Made by a program: the position numbers and the translations under genes | Notes under the pieces: generated by a model | What the model was told of the DNA's origin: nothing | Seen by the model: only the letters and a program-made list of their open reading frames with translations | Databases searched by the model: none | Shown: positions 37,790-47,354 of the stretch, one piece after another | Layout of the letters: each line of letters opens with the position of its first letter | How positions within the stretch are numbered: position 1 is the first letter of the stretch | NCBI GenBank assembly: GCA_001766655.1 | Contig: MJCC01000002.1 | Span: 1 to 59,150, forward strand | Length of the DNA: 59,150 nt | From: Phytomonas francai | Taxonomy: Eukaryota; Euglenozoa; Kinetoplastea; Trypanosomatida; Trypanosomatidae | Reading direction: 5' to 3'

Positions 37790-40429
37790 TCACCTTTCAG
37801 AAGATTTTAGGGACATCTGTTGTACTATGCGCTTAATCATGTCTTCGGCTTCTTTTTCCGCGCGTTCTATAACTAGTCTTTCTTTTTCGAGACTATCTTT
37901 GCCTGGATACTCTTTCTTTTCCTTCAGCATCTTGAGAAACTTATCACGCGCCCGCCGCTCGATGGAGGTCTTTATTGCGGTATCCTCCAGCAGCTCACAT
38001 ACCGTTTCAGCAACGAATTTGGAAAGGTCCTCATAGTCGGTAGTGTCTCGGAAGGATGGAGATGCACTCTTCTTTTTTATTGCATCAGATGATGTGAAAG
38101 AGGCTAGGGCATCGGTAGATATCACCGATACGGCATAGGCCATCTTCTGAAGTGCCTTCTGGTCTACACCAAAGAAGCTTTCATCGTCCTCGACACCATT
38201 TCTGTACTTTATCGAGCCTTGCCTTTGCATGTAGTCCTTGTATGACGACCCACACTGCCTGCGCAACGTGGCGTCATCCTCAGCAGTTGTGTGAGTCCCG
38301 TTACCTAGTGTGTTTGGTCGTACGAATGAGAACAAAGGCCCTTTTGAGGGGACCAATACAGTGGGATGGACTTCCAAGTCGTTTTCGAGAAGTGCCATGT
38401 AGGGCCGAACCCTCGCGTCATGCACGATGTGCTGGCGGACGCAGTCGGTGATGGCGGCCATGATGACTCGCATCTTGTCTTTTGTGACCCAAAATTCCAG
38501 CCGGAAGACCGGTTTGCGTCTTTCGGGCCCGCCAACCGTCTCGAGAGCCTCAAAGGGCAGGCACTGAATCGCGTTGCGTGCGATGAACTCGCAGCCAGGA
38601 TCCCCGTTATAGCGCACCAATAATGGCCCTGTCGAGGCTGTTTCAGACATAGCAAAACCCCCGGCCATGATGTCCTCGCACACGGCCAACAAATCTAACA
38701 ATAGAATCCAGGAAAAGTGAGGTGTTATGGGGGAGACCGTCCGCTGCTTCTTTGTTGATGAGCGCATCGCCATAGGGTCCGGTACGTGATGAAAGACGTA
38801 TTTATGAATCCCATCTTGGATGGAATTGAAGAGTACCAACGCGGAGTCTTCGTCACTGCCGTCGAACGCACGCATGTCGCTGTCGAAGACGGAGTAGATG
38901 TCATGGTGACGTGTGCCATTTGCCTTACCTGCGGTGGAAACAGCTATTCTGCTGGCAAAACCAACCGAATTTGCCTTGAACTCATCAGCTGTAATGGTTT
39001 CATGGGGAGGACGAGGTTTCAGACTATGCATTAATCTTTGCACACGCTGGGGGTTCGATAGCTCTCGCTTTAGCATCTCTAGCACGCACACCATGAGTGT
39101 TTCCTCTACTTTGGCTTCGTTTGCCTTTAGCGCAGCTATTTCATCCCCTGACAGGGAGTGTGCTAGTGGAGGGGGATGCCGTACGGAAGACGGCGAAGTC
39201 AGACGCGAGGTCATGCCATGAGGAGATTCAAAGGGGGCTTTTGTCTCTATGGTGCGTACCGTCGCGTCACCACGAACCTTGTGGTAAGCGGTTGATGTCA
39301 GTGTTTCTTTGACGGAGCTATGAAACGATGGCGGAAGGGAAACAAGGCCAGTGGGAACGTCTTCTACAAACTGCCCTCGCAACAAAGCGAAGGCCTTAAC
39401 CAAGCGTTCCACCGCCTCAGAAGTTTCGCGCATTTCTAACAACTTTGGATCTATCGCAAACGCTTGAGCCTCGGGCGATAGCTGTATCATCCGGGAAGGT
39501 GGGAGTGGTGGCACCGCCTCGGGAGCAGTGGTGCTGATCAACATGTTGCCTGTTGAGGTTGTCAAAGAAGGGCTTAGTGGCTTTGCAGAGGCCTCTGCGG
39601 TGTTCTTCATACTTAAAGAAGACGGTGGAAGGTTCGGAAGCGAAGGGCCGACAGGGGGTGCGTGTTTTACCTTCGGTACCAATGGTTCGATGGCCGCTGG
39701 ATGCACAGAGGAATCAGAGATGTGTGGATCGTTTTCTATTACGCGCTCTATGTCTTCAGTTAGAGGAAATGCTTCGTGTGACACAGAAGCAGCTCCCGGT
39801 ACGGTATTTGTGACCTCTGATGTTTGTTTTGTCTCTTTTAAGTGCTGCGAAAGAGTACTGAAGATACTGCTGCTGCCCTCTCGAAGTGTAGAGTCTTTTT
39901 TTGTAATTCCCTTTCTCCTTTCATTTTTAGCGAATGAATAAGTTACGGATGGTTTGACAAGGGATGAATGCTTCGTCTCACTGAGACACATCTCTTTGAC
40001 TAAATGATCCGGAGTGGAAGCGAAGCTACGTTCTGTGAGGGAAGCATTCACAGGGCTAGGCGAGGTACTATCGAAGGCCTTATAATTCGAGAGAAACTGA
40101 AACTTAGGCTGTGCTACCGCATTTATCGCTGCATGACTTCTTTCTGAAAAGGCTCCGTAGATTTGCACGGATTCCGTTGACGACGCCATCGAGCCCTGGG
40201 TGAGGAAGCTGTGTTGGGTTACTTCCTGCACTGCATCTGACGGGATTGCTTCGATTTGCGCATCATTCTTGCTGATCTGCAATGGAGGGTCCGGCGTGAT
40301 TGTAGCTTGTGATGCGGATGTGTTTGAAGCTTTCGCTGCAGATGATTTTTCAGTCTCTGAGATCTTTTCCTCTGTGTTACTATTATTTGAAGAGGAGGAA
40401 GTCTGCTCAAAACTATCGTAGTCGTCCAT
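37790..40429 (-). CDS. Ser/Thr-rich protein of unknown function
   Basis: An 879-residue protein that I do not recognise. The first ~340 residues are low complexity, rich in Ser, Thr, Ala, Pro and acidic residues, starting MDDYDSFEQTSSSSNNSNTE, and are probably disordered. The region from about 345 to 690 looks folded, with a helix (AVERLVKAFALLRGQFV), a central helical/strand block (HFSWILLLDLLAVCEDIMAG) and a strand-rich piece (RKPVFRLEFWVTKDKMRVIM). The last ~90 residues form a charged helix likely to be a coiled coil (ERLVIERAEKEAEDMIKRIV). No signal peptide or membrane span is present. No motif allows a name. The frame is solid and on the array strand. The start is the ATG at 40429. Confidence 0.68.
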   Translation of the reverse strand: MDDYDSFEQTSSSSNNSNTEEKISETEKSSAAKASNTSASQATITPDPPLQISKNDAQIEAIPSDAVQEVTQHSFLTQGSMASSTESVQIYGAFSERSHAAINAVAQPKFQFLSNYKAFDSTSPSPVNASLTERSFASTPDHLVKEMCLSETKHSSLVKPSVTYSFAKNERRKGITKKDSTLREGSSSIFSTLSQHLKETKQTSEVTNTVPGAASVSHEAFPLTEDIERVIENDPHISDSSVHPAAIEPLVPKVKHAPPVGPSLPNLPPSSLSMKNTAEASAKPLSPSLTTSTGNMLISTTAPEAVPPLPPSRMIQLSPEAQAFAIDPKLLEMRETSEAVERLVKAFALLRGQFVEDVPTGLVSLPPSFHSSVKETLTSTAYHKVRGDATVRTIETKAPFESPHGMTSRLTSPSSVRHPPPLAHSLSGDEIAALKANEAKVEETLMVCVLEMLKRELSNPQRVQRLMHSLKPRPPHETITADEFKANSVGFASRIAVSTAGKANGTRHHDIYSVFDSDMRAFDGSDEDSALVLFNSIQDGIHKYVFHHVPDPMAMRSSTKKQRTVSPITPHFSWILLLDLLAVCEDIMAGGFAMSETASTGPLLVRYNGDPGCEFIARNAIQCLPFEALETVGGPERRKPVFRLEFWVTKDKMRVIMAAITDCVRQHIVHDARVRPYMALLENDLEVHPTVLVPSKGPLFSFVRPNTLGNGTHTTAEDDATLRRQCGSSYKDYMQRQGSIKYRNGVEDDESFFGVDQKALQKMAYAVSVISTDALASFTSSDAIKKKSASPSFRDTTDYEDLSKFVAETVCELLEDTAIKTSIERRARDKFLKMLKEKKEYPGKDSLEKERLVIERAEKEAEDMIKRIVQQMSLKSSER

Positions 40430-40610
40430 GAATACGAATCGAAGCTTGCGGTTAACCTGACAACAAAATCTTTAGTATCTTGGGGCTTCTAACACCGTGT
40501 TGCTGCCTTGAAGCTACACTAATCCCTGATTAACACGTGGTATTTGCTTCCTTTTTCACCACTGATATCAAGAAGGGTAAAATGCACACTTAATTAAATA
40601 TCAAAAAAAA

Positions 40611-40637
40611 GGGTGTGTGATAGGGGTGGGGGTGGGG
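40611..40637 (+). other. G-tract cluster, possible G-quadruplex on the plus strand
   Basis: Plus strand carries GGG (40611-40613), then after a 9-base loop GGGG, GGGGG and GGGG separated by single T. Four G tracts with short loops could fold into a quadruplex. It is the template strand for the array, and the transcript would carry the C-rich version. Confidence 0.55.
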
Positions 40638-40698
40638 AGAAGTGAATAGGTGAGAATAAAACACTAATCTCATTGCTACGGAAACATTTTCCAATTAT

Positions 40699-40710
40699 CC
40701 CCCCCCCCCC
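40699..40710. repeat. C12 homopolymer
   Basis: Twelve C in a row on the plus strand (G12 in the minus-strand transcript), about 60 bases from the G-tract cluster. Confidence 0.9.
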
Positions 40711-40961
40711 ACTCACACACACTTCTTTTTGAAGATGTGAGTGGATTTGCATTATAATTGACGTTTTTGCCCCTTTTGTGTGGTTTCTTTTTTATTCATG
40801 TGCATCTATATGTATTCACGTTTATACTCTGCCACTGAGTCTCGCGTATAATCACAAGGAAAAGGTCTATTTGACCGCCCTATTCAAGACAGTACCCTCG
40901 ATAAGCGGGACTGTGAAGTCCAAAAGTTAGCTGAGGAAGGTAAAAGGATACAAGCTAACCA

Positions 40962-43900
40962 TTACTTTATCAAACGAACATGAGTGGAGAGCTCAAGCAC
41001 CTTATTAATAAAGGTGTCAATAACGGTTGTGATTGTCGCCCCTTGGCTAGAGGCCTTTAACAGATGAGAGACCCAAAAGTACGGGGGCGGTGGGGAGAGC
41101 AACACAGTGCCGAGCTTTTCGTCTTCGACATACACGTTGAGTGTCTCCACAAGTTGAGTTCCGTACACTTCACAGAACGCGACCCAATATTGTGCGGAGC
41201 GTTGTTGCAGCACTGCTTCACTTTCTAGTTGTTCTGTGATCTTTTCATTTCCAGGTTCTCCCCGTACTTCACTTCCATTATGCGAGGGGGAGTCAGGGAA
41301 GCTGCTCCGATCAGAAGAGTAACACGAACCGAAGGACGATGACGAGACTTGCGATCCCTTGCCCATGCTAATGTTGTCTGAATCCGATCCACCTTTCTGC
41401 CGCTTTCGGGGTCGCCACATGCTGCCCTCGCTGCTTCTCGAGACTCTGTATGGTACTAAGGTCGAGGAGTCCCGTTGGACCGAGTCTGAATCTAAAGAGT
41501 CTACTGAGGTGTCCAAAGATGGGGATGGTGAGGAGGATGTTAATACAGACGGCACTGGCTGCGCTGTTGTGGTGTTTGGGATCTCACGGCAATGCTCTAA
41601 CAGTTTTTCAGCATATAGCATCTTGACCAGGCCATCACATGCAAATCGGAGAAGCGCACGGCGCCCACACCACTCCGTCCCGTCATTAGTTAGCAGGTCC
41701 GACGCGAAGTTTAGTCCTTCATGCCGCGCCGCGTGGTACAGGGCGAGAACAAAGCACATCAGAGGCATCGAAGTGAGGCTGGACAGAGCGCTGGGCCGAA
41801 CGAGCTCTTTAAAACATTCCGAAAGAGCTTCGCGAAGGTGTTTTCGCAAACTTTTGCCCCACACCATGCGTGCACCGCAACATAAAAGGCGTCGCAGGAG
41901 CTCCCGATCGTCCCCAGTGCCACTCTGAAGTGAGAGCAGCTGGATGCATTGTTCTGGGAAGTCAGTCAGCAGGGCATCGACACCCTCAGTCATGCACCGC
42001 TGTACGTAGTGAAATACAGGGCGTACCCCGCGCAGGCGGCAAAGCACATCCCAAACAGATGAGCAATCGGTAAGTGAGAAGGGGACGCTAAAGCTCTTGG
42101 AAATGGAGAACGCATCCAATAGATTGCAAACGACAGACCACTGATATAGTGTAGCTTGCTGTTGACAGTCCATGTTGTTTTTGATTTCAAACTCGATGTT
42201 GTAGTGACAAAGGGCACACTCAAAGACTACGTCCGAAACCCGCTCTAGATACGTCCGCTGACATCTATTGCAGGCATACAACTTACTATGTGTTTTTATA
42301 CCTCTGTACGTCCGAAGTTGCAGTTGCTCAGCCACCTCCGAGATCGTAAAGATACCACCAGCGTCTTGATCAGCAGTGTTGTAAGCACACAGTATCAACT
42401 TCTCCTCATACTCAACATCCACCACTAAAGGGGGGAGCACGAAACCACTGCAGTATGGCCATAGATCACTAAAACAGCGTTCGAGCTCGTTTATGACGTT
42501 ATTCCGAAGAATCTGGAGATAGTCCTTATCTTCAAAGTCGAAATCGCTATTTTCATGTGATGGAGGATACAGGTTCAAAAGGTTAGTCAGCTCCTTCAGG
42601 GCATCCTTTGAGTGACTCTGCAGACCGATACCCTCACTAACGCAAGTAAGGATGCCATCAAGAAAGCATTGTGGTACAAGCGGCCTTGTGTAACCCATCT
42701 CCGTAGCCAAATACAACTGTTCAAGCTCACCTGCGGCTTGCAAAAGTTCAAATGGGCGGAAGAGCAGCTTGTCCTCTAGTAACCCCTTTGCCATGGTCGA
42801 ACGTTGACTACGACCCGGCTGCGGAACGAGACTTGCCAAGTAAGTACGCATCCTCAGATAGGGGCTTGTGCTGAGGTGGCGGCTCAGCGCGTTCTGCACC
42901 CCCTTTTGATACATCGCAAGCAGCACTTCCAGCAGCGATACAGCAGCACCATGGGGGGCTCCTATTTGCGGAGAAGTGACAAAGGCAAGCAGAGCAGACG
43001 CCAGCCGACACTGCATGTTGACGGCGTCTTTTTTCCTCACAGCACCCGCTTCTTCATCGTTTTTACCAGCCGCTGCTTCCCAACCATCCTGTCGGTGCAG
43101 CCGAAGCACATACCAAGCACAGTGATTGGCGGCCTTCCTAGCAACGCCTACCAATCTTTCTTCACAGAGGTCCATGAGACTGGCTGAACTAGAACCGACC
43201 TTGGGCAGCTGGTGCAGGGCATCCTCGGGGTCCAGCAGTGGAATTGGTATGAGGGACTCCGACTCCTGCCGCTCCAGTCGAAATCGTTTCCCGGCCTCCT
43301 TCACCACCTCGTCCTCGTTATCACGGAGAAGAAAGCTGTGCGGGATCACGGCGTAGAGGCTGTCCATCAGAGCTGGTGTCCCAGGAGCGTTTAGGGCCTG
43401 CGCCGCGTACGGGCACTCGCTCTGGCAGAGCAAGGCCCCGTGTGCGACGCGTTTCTCCTGCGGCACCCCGTCCGGCAGTGGGAGGGCGCAGGGGTAGAAG
43501 AAGTAGCTGTCCTTCTCGTGACGCTCCCGTCGCGTCGGGTCCATGACATCAGCGACCTTCTTGTGAAGCCAGGACTTCTGCAAGGCGTAGGAAAACACGA
43601 TGTGCTCAGAGGTGCCGTAGGATGCGAGGCGGTAAATCGTGACAGGTCGCGTCTGGCCGAGACGGTACACACGGTAGGTGGCCTGGGTGTCATCCGTTGG
43701 ATTCCACCCAACGTCAAGCAAGACGCAGTGATTCGCGACCGAAAGGTTTATGCCAACGCCACCTACCTTCACTGAGGCGAGCAGGAGGCGGCAACTGGAC
43801 TCGTTTCGGAATTGAGCCAGTAGCGCTCGCCGCTCACTTTCAGAAGAGCTCCCGCTGAAAATGCCAGGCGCTTTGCTACACACCGTTGACAAGACCCGTC

Positions 43901-45398
43901 GTAGGAAGACTAGGTGCTGCACGTAATGTGAGAAAACAACGATCTTTTCGTCTGTGGTGGCGCTTACGATGGTGCGAATAAGTTCCACAACAAAGCGTAG
44001 TTTTGGTGAATCAGCGAGATCGGCGGATGTTACCCTTGCCACGGTTGCGGTATCCACCTCCACTTCATCCGCATCAGATTCAAGTTCAGGGGCATCTTCT
44101 TGCCAGCCTACATCGCTGATGTTTTGAATGCATGCTGTTGGCGACTGCCTTATATCGTTTACCATCTGCTTTACCAAGCTGGGGTGGAGGCAGAGGTGGG
44201 ATGCGTAGTGGTGAAGTGTGAGCACCCCAGATTCTTTAGCCAAAGATCGTTTAAGGAAGTGCGACAGCATTTGCTTGTATAGCTCCTCTTGCTGTGGCGA
44301 GAGGTGGAAAAAAAAGGTTAATTCTCGACGTGATGGCAAGATTTGCTCAAGAACCTCTGGGCCGCAGTGGTGCGCGATCGTGGAGAAGTACCGCCGCAGC
44401 GACGCCACACAGCGCTGCATTTCGATAAACTGATGATAAGTGGCATCCACACACTGTCCTAGTTCGATTGGGGTGGTAAAGCACCTCTGAAACTCCGCAC
44501 TGTCGAGGTCTTTGCCCGTTACTATGGACTGCATCACGTTATACGCTTCGAGATGGTTCTGGAGGGGTGTGCCGGTAAGGGCTACCCGGAGCTGGATGTT
44601 ATGCAGGTGGCGACGTAGGGCGAGAACCAGCTTGGAAGTCGCGTGCCTCAGACGATGAGCCTCATCGAGAACGACAACGTCAGCAGTCTCCAACACCTCC
44701 AGAAACTGTACCTTGGGCTGCAGCGGAAGGCCACGTCGAATGCGATCTAACACAGACCACACTCGATCTAGCGGCGCTGTGTTATAAGGAGACATCGAAG
44801 CCCCACCTTGTGCTTGCGAGAAATTTTTTGTGATAGACAGGTATTCCTCATACCCTGCGATGAGGATGCCTCCTCCTCGATAGTATGAGGTCAGCATTCT
44901 TGGCAATGCATCAGCATGCGTTGTACTGGGAACATAAACTGGCAACTGTGCGTCTTCGAATAATTCTTGTCGCACCCACTCATCGATAGTACTTTGCCAG
45001 TGTGGAATTAAACTTTTAGGGCATATCACCAATGTGCGCAGGTGGGGACAGTAGTCCTCATGGCTCAAACACCCATTGATATTATTTTCCATGAATTTGT
45101 ATTTTCGTGGCACGGAAGGATGCGAAGTGAGGAACTCCCGCATCCAGGCTTCAAGCAGCATTATAAAACAGAGAGTTGTGAGGGTCTTTCCAAGACCCAT
45201 AGAATGACCTATAATGTAACCATACACCTCGTGGTAGAGTAATACCCGCTGTTCAATTGTTGACGTGCGAGATCGGCTAGCCATGCTGAGAACCCCATCG
45301 TCGACCAAGCGCTTCCATATAAGGTGAAGTGCTTCTTTTTGATGGTTTCGCAGAATTTCTGCGAGAGGGTGCGGAATGGTGAGACTAGAAACACTCAT
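40962..45398 (-). CDS. SNF2-family ATPase (ATRX/RAD54-like) with long C-terminal extension
   Basis: A DNA-translocating chromatin ATPase of 1478 residues. Walker A GHSMGLGKT is at 64-72, the DEAH box at 246-249 (VVLDEAHRLRH), and LTGTPLQN at 275-282. The C-terminal helicase lobe carries SVKVGGVGINLSVANHCVLL and motif VI YRVYRLGQTRPVTIYRL. The GHSMGLGKT and YRLGQ forms recall the ATRX/RAD54/ARIP4 branch rather than ISWI or SWI2. After the motor (about residue 640) an ~830-residue extension of unknown nature follows. It contains a CxxC...CxxC pair (YACNRCQRTY and FECALCHYN), probably a zinc site, and a Ser-rich disordered segment. The ATG at 45398 is preferred over a TTG further upstream. Which nuclear process it serves cannot be read from the sequence. 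Confidence 0.85.
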   Translation of the reverse strand: MSVSSLTIPHPLAEILRNHQKEALHLIWKRLVDDGVLSMASRSRTSTIEQRVLLYHEVYGYIIGHSMGLGKTLTTLCFIMLLEAWMREFLTSHPSVPRKYKFMENNINGCLSHEDYCPHLRTLVICPKSLIPHWQSTIDEWVRQELFEDAQLPVYVPSTTHADALPRMLTSYYRGGGILIAGYEEYLSITKNFSQAQGGASMSPYNTAPLDRVWSVLDRIRRGLPLQPKVQFLEVLETADVVVLDEAHRLRHATSKLVLALRRHLHNIQLRVALTGTPLQNHLEAYNVMQSIVTGKDLDSAEFQRCFTTPIELGQCVDATYHQFIEMQRCVASLRRYFSTIAHHCGPEVLEQILPSRRELTFFFHLSPQQEELYKQMLSHFLKRSLAKESGVLTLHHYASHLCLHPSLVKQMVNDIRQSPTACIQNISDVGWQEDAPELESDADEVEVDTATVARVTSADLADSPKLRFVVELIRTIVSATTDEKIVVFSHYVQHLVFLRRVLSTVCSKAPGIFSGSSSESERRALLAQFRNESSCRLLLASVKVGGVGINLSVANHCVLLDVGWNPTDDTQATYRVYRLGQTRPVTIYRLASYGTSEHIVFSYALQKSWLHKKVADVMDPTRRERHEKDSYFFYPCALPLPDGVPQEKRVAHGALLCQSECPYAAQALNAPGTPALMDSLYAVIPHSFLLRDNEDEVVKEAGKRFRLERQESESLIPIPLLDPEDALHQLPKVGSSSASLMDLCEERLVGVARKAANHCAWYVLRLHRQDGWEAAAGKNDEEAGAVRKKDAVNMQCRLASALLAFVTSPQIGAPHGAAVSLLEVLLAMYQKGVQNALSRHLSTSPYLRMRTYLASLVPQPGRSQRSTMAKGLLEDKLLFRPFELLQAAGELEQLYLATEMGYTRPLVPQCFLDGILTCVSEGIGLQSHSKDALKELTNLLNLYPPSHENSDFDFEDKDYLQILRNNVINELERCFSDLWPYCSGFVLPPLVVDVEYEEKLILCAYNTADQDAGGIFTISEVAEQLQLRTYRGIKTHSKLYACNRCQRTYLERVSDVVFECALCHYNIEFEIKNNMDCQQQATLYQWSVVCNLLDAFSISKSFSVPFSLTDCSSVWDVLCRLRGVRPVFHYVQRCMTEGVDALLTDFPEQCIQLLSLQSGTGDDRELLRRLLCCGARMVWGKSLRKHLREALSECFKELVRPSALSSLTSMPLMCFVLALYHAARHEGLNFASDLLTNDGTEWCGRRALLRFACDGLVKMLYAEKLLEHCREIPNTTTAQPVPSVLTSSSPSPSLDTSVDSLDSDSVQRDSSTLVPYRVSRSSEGSMWRPRKRQKGGSDSDNISMGKGSQVSSSSFGSCYSSDRSSFPDSPSHNGSEVRGEPGNEKITEQLESEAVLQQRSAQYWVAFCEVYGTQLVETLNVYVEDEKLGTVLLSPPPPYFWVSHLLKASSQGATITTVIDTFINKVLELSTHVRLIK

Positions 45399-45567
45399 TT
45401 TGCGTTTAAAAAAATGCAGCAAAAGTGACTTTAATTTTCACAAATATTGTGCGGCCTTTTAAATGTCGGATGAATTAACCACCTTTTCCCTTTGCTTTCA
45501 ATTCATCAAAATGAGGGGGGCATATAAATCTTCAAGAAGGAAGGCCTTTATATATATATTGGTTTTC

Positions 45568-45604
45568 CTGTTTAAGGCGAGTGAAGGGGGAAGGCAAAGA
45601 AAGG
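45568..45604 (-). promoter_or_regulatory. Trans-splice acceptor for the SNF2 gene
   Basis: On the minus strand a long C/T tract (45580-45604) is followed, about 10 nt on, by AAACAG, with AG at 45568-45569. This is about 170 nt upstream of the SNF2 ATG. A second, shorter C/T tract with AG at 45530-45531 lies closer. Confidence 0.55.
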
Positions 45605-45616
45605 GTTTTAATCAAT

Positions 45617-45631
45617 ACACACACACACACA
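45617..45631. repeat. (AC)n microsatellite
   Basis: Perfect AC dinucleotide run of about 15 bases in the spacer. Confidence 0.88.
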
Positions 45632-45981
45632 AAACGTTGCAAAGTTATAATCATATCATTAGTAATATAGCAAAGCAAGTGATGAGACCAATTGCCATTA
45701 CAGCATTCCATAAGCTTCCATATCTTTATGCACCTACACTGTATCCCATTGGTAGCTATGTATCCATGTTCATGCAGAGATAGGTGCATTTACCTTTTTT
45801 AAAAATCAACTGGACTGGGTTTTTAAATTTTAGAAGGGCAAAGTAGGAGAAATCCGAGCAACAGAAACCTAAAGCTACTTGGACGATAGTTTAGTTATCA
45901 ATGACTTGAAATAATCACTCATTTTATTATTTACCAAGTCTCTCTACGCACTTCTAGGCCATTTTTTCTCTTTTGTTTTTT

Positions 45982-46788
45982 TTAGTCCTCATGAAAGGGA
46001 TTACGACGCCTTGGATTGCCCGAAAAATTAGGCATTCTTCGAAGGTGTTTCTTGTAAATGAGATAAACTCCACCGGCCAATATGAGAAGTGGAGAGAACA
46101 TGATGATGACTGATACAACATAAGCCAATAAAGCAGGTATAATGCCTGAGAAGCCGGAGCAGTACGCGTACGCGCTCCAGGGTGCTACCCATATCGCGTA
46201 GTATAGCGCAGCAAACGGGTACAAAATAATGTATCCCATCAACCACTCCATTAGGAAGCCCATAATGAGATCCACCAGAGACTCGGCCTCACCTATACGG
46301 AATAGAGAACTATACCAAGCATTGTCGTAGCTAATTTCCTGAACGGTTGAGATGGCGTTGGCAATGGATTCCTTCTGTTCTTGAACAAACTGTCTGGAAA
46401 GGACTCCGTATAAAGGTTTCAGCTTGCTCAACATCAGGTTCTCCCGATCCTTGATATTTTTAACCTCGATAAGGCTTCGCGAGACATCCTCGTCAAGAGA
46501 GCGAATAGTAGCACGTAGCTCCGGCGAAGTGTAAAAAAAGCCTTTCTTTTTTTTAGCTGCTTCTAGGTTAGCACTTGCGCGATTTAACTTGACAAGAGCG
46601 TCGCTTAACTCATTCCTACGTAGTTTATTCAATTTGTATTCCCAAAGTTCAATTTGGTCTTCACGGCTTCGCTCTGCCAAAGATTTATCAGCATTGACAA
46701 CTATTTTATTCGATGAGAGGAGTAATACAAGGAGTGATAGCGCCATAATCACCCTGAACTTACATATTGCCATTTTATTTTCCTTCAT
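45982..46788 (-). CDS. Membrane protein with signal peptide and coiled coil, unknown function
   Basis: A 268-residue protein with a hydrophobic N-terminal stretch at about 12-33 (VIMALSLLVLLLSSNKIVVN). This is followed by a helical, charged region of about 130 residues likely to form a coiled coil (for example ELSDALVKLNRASANLEAAK). Two or three membrane spans come between about 168 and 250, including FLMEWLMGYIILYPFAALYY and YVVSVIIMFSPLLILAGGVY. It ends in a basic tail (KKHLRRMPNFSG...RRRNPFHED). The architecture suggests an ER or secretory pathway membrane protein with a lumenal coiled coil and a cytosolic basic tail. No family recognised. An alternative start at Met-6 is possible. Confidence 0.65.
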   Translation of the reverse strand: MKENKMAICKFRVIMALSLLVLLLSSNKIVVNADKSLAERSREDQIELWEYKLNKLRRNELSDALVKLNRASANLEAAKKKKGFFYTSPELRATIRSLDEDVSRSLIEVKNIKDRENLMLSKLKPLYGVLSRQFVQEQKESIANAISTVQEISYDNAWYSSLFRIGEAESLVDLIMGFLMEWLMGYIILYPFAALYYAIWVAPWSAYAYCSGFSGIIPALLAYVVSVIIMFSPLLILAGGVYLIYKKHLRRMPNFSGNPRRRNPFHED

Positions 46789-47354
46789 ATTTATTTGTGG
46801 TTATAAAATTGATGTGATCTCTATATCTTCTTGAATATATATAACGAATAAATAATATATATGAGCGCTTGTTAACACTTCAAATATATGAGTATCGATT
46901 GAACACGTGTGTGTATATGTATATTTTATTCTTTATTTGCCTTTTTTCAATCCTTTCAGAACACAAAATATCTTAGGCTTTCAATTTGCGTCTTTCCCTT
47001 ATTCTACAAAGAAAGGTGAAAATATAAATGCACATATCTTTGGTTTTCTAGGATAAACATACTCCATGGTTATTTTAATATGCATTTTTTAATATTTGCA
47101 CGGAGGGAACAAGTTGCCTAATTTTAATAGCACACAAAAAGGGCATTTCGTCGGATAATTTGTGCTGTGCGGCAGATTGCTTTATAGAAATCCCATTAAA
47201 CAGATCAAATCTATGACAACAAAGATCAACATTGTTGATACTCACTCATTTAAAGCTTTTAAACCAATAGACGTTTCCATAACCCGGTTAGGTAAGTTTT
47301 GTACGAAATCAGTGTCTGGGAGCTATCTTCCACCATCCCCCTAATTAGACTGGC
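46789..47354. other. Spacer between SEC24 stop and the coiled-coil membrane gene
   Basis: About 570 AT-rich bases. A plus-strand frame at 47162-47344 is antisense and not supported. Nothing else recognised. Confidence 0.4.

Larger units (their letters stand above)
40430..40961. other. Spacer between SNF2 stop and the Ser/Thr-rich gene
   Basis: About 530 bases with an unusual pair of features: a G-tract cluster on the plus strand at 40611-40637 and a C12 run at 40699-40710. No gene seen. Confidence 0.5.
45399..45981. other. Spacer upstream of the SNF2 gene
   Basis: About 580 bases with two possible splice acceptors for the SNF2 gene, a short AT run (about 45549-45559) and an AC repeat at 45617-45631. 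Open frames on both strands (45463-45783 plus; 45532-45789 minus) run through these simple repeats and are not supported. Confidence 0.5.
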
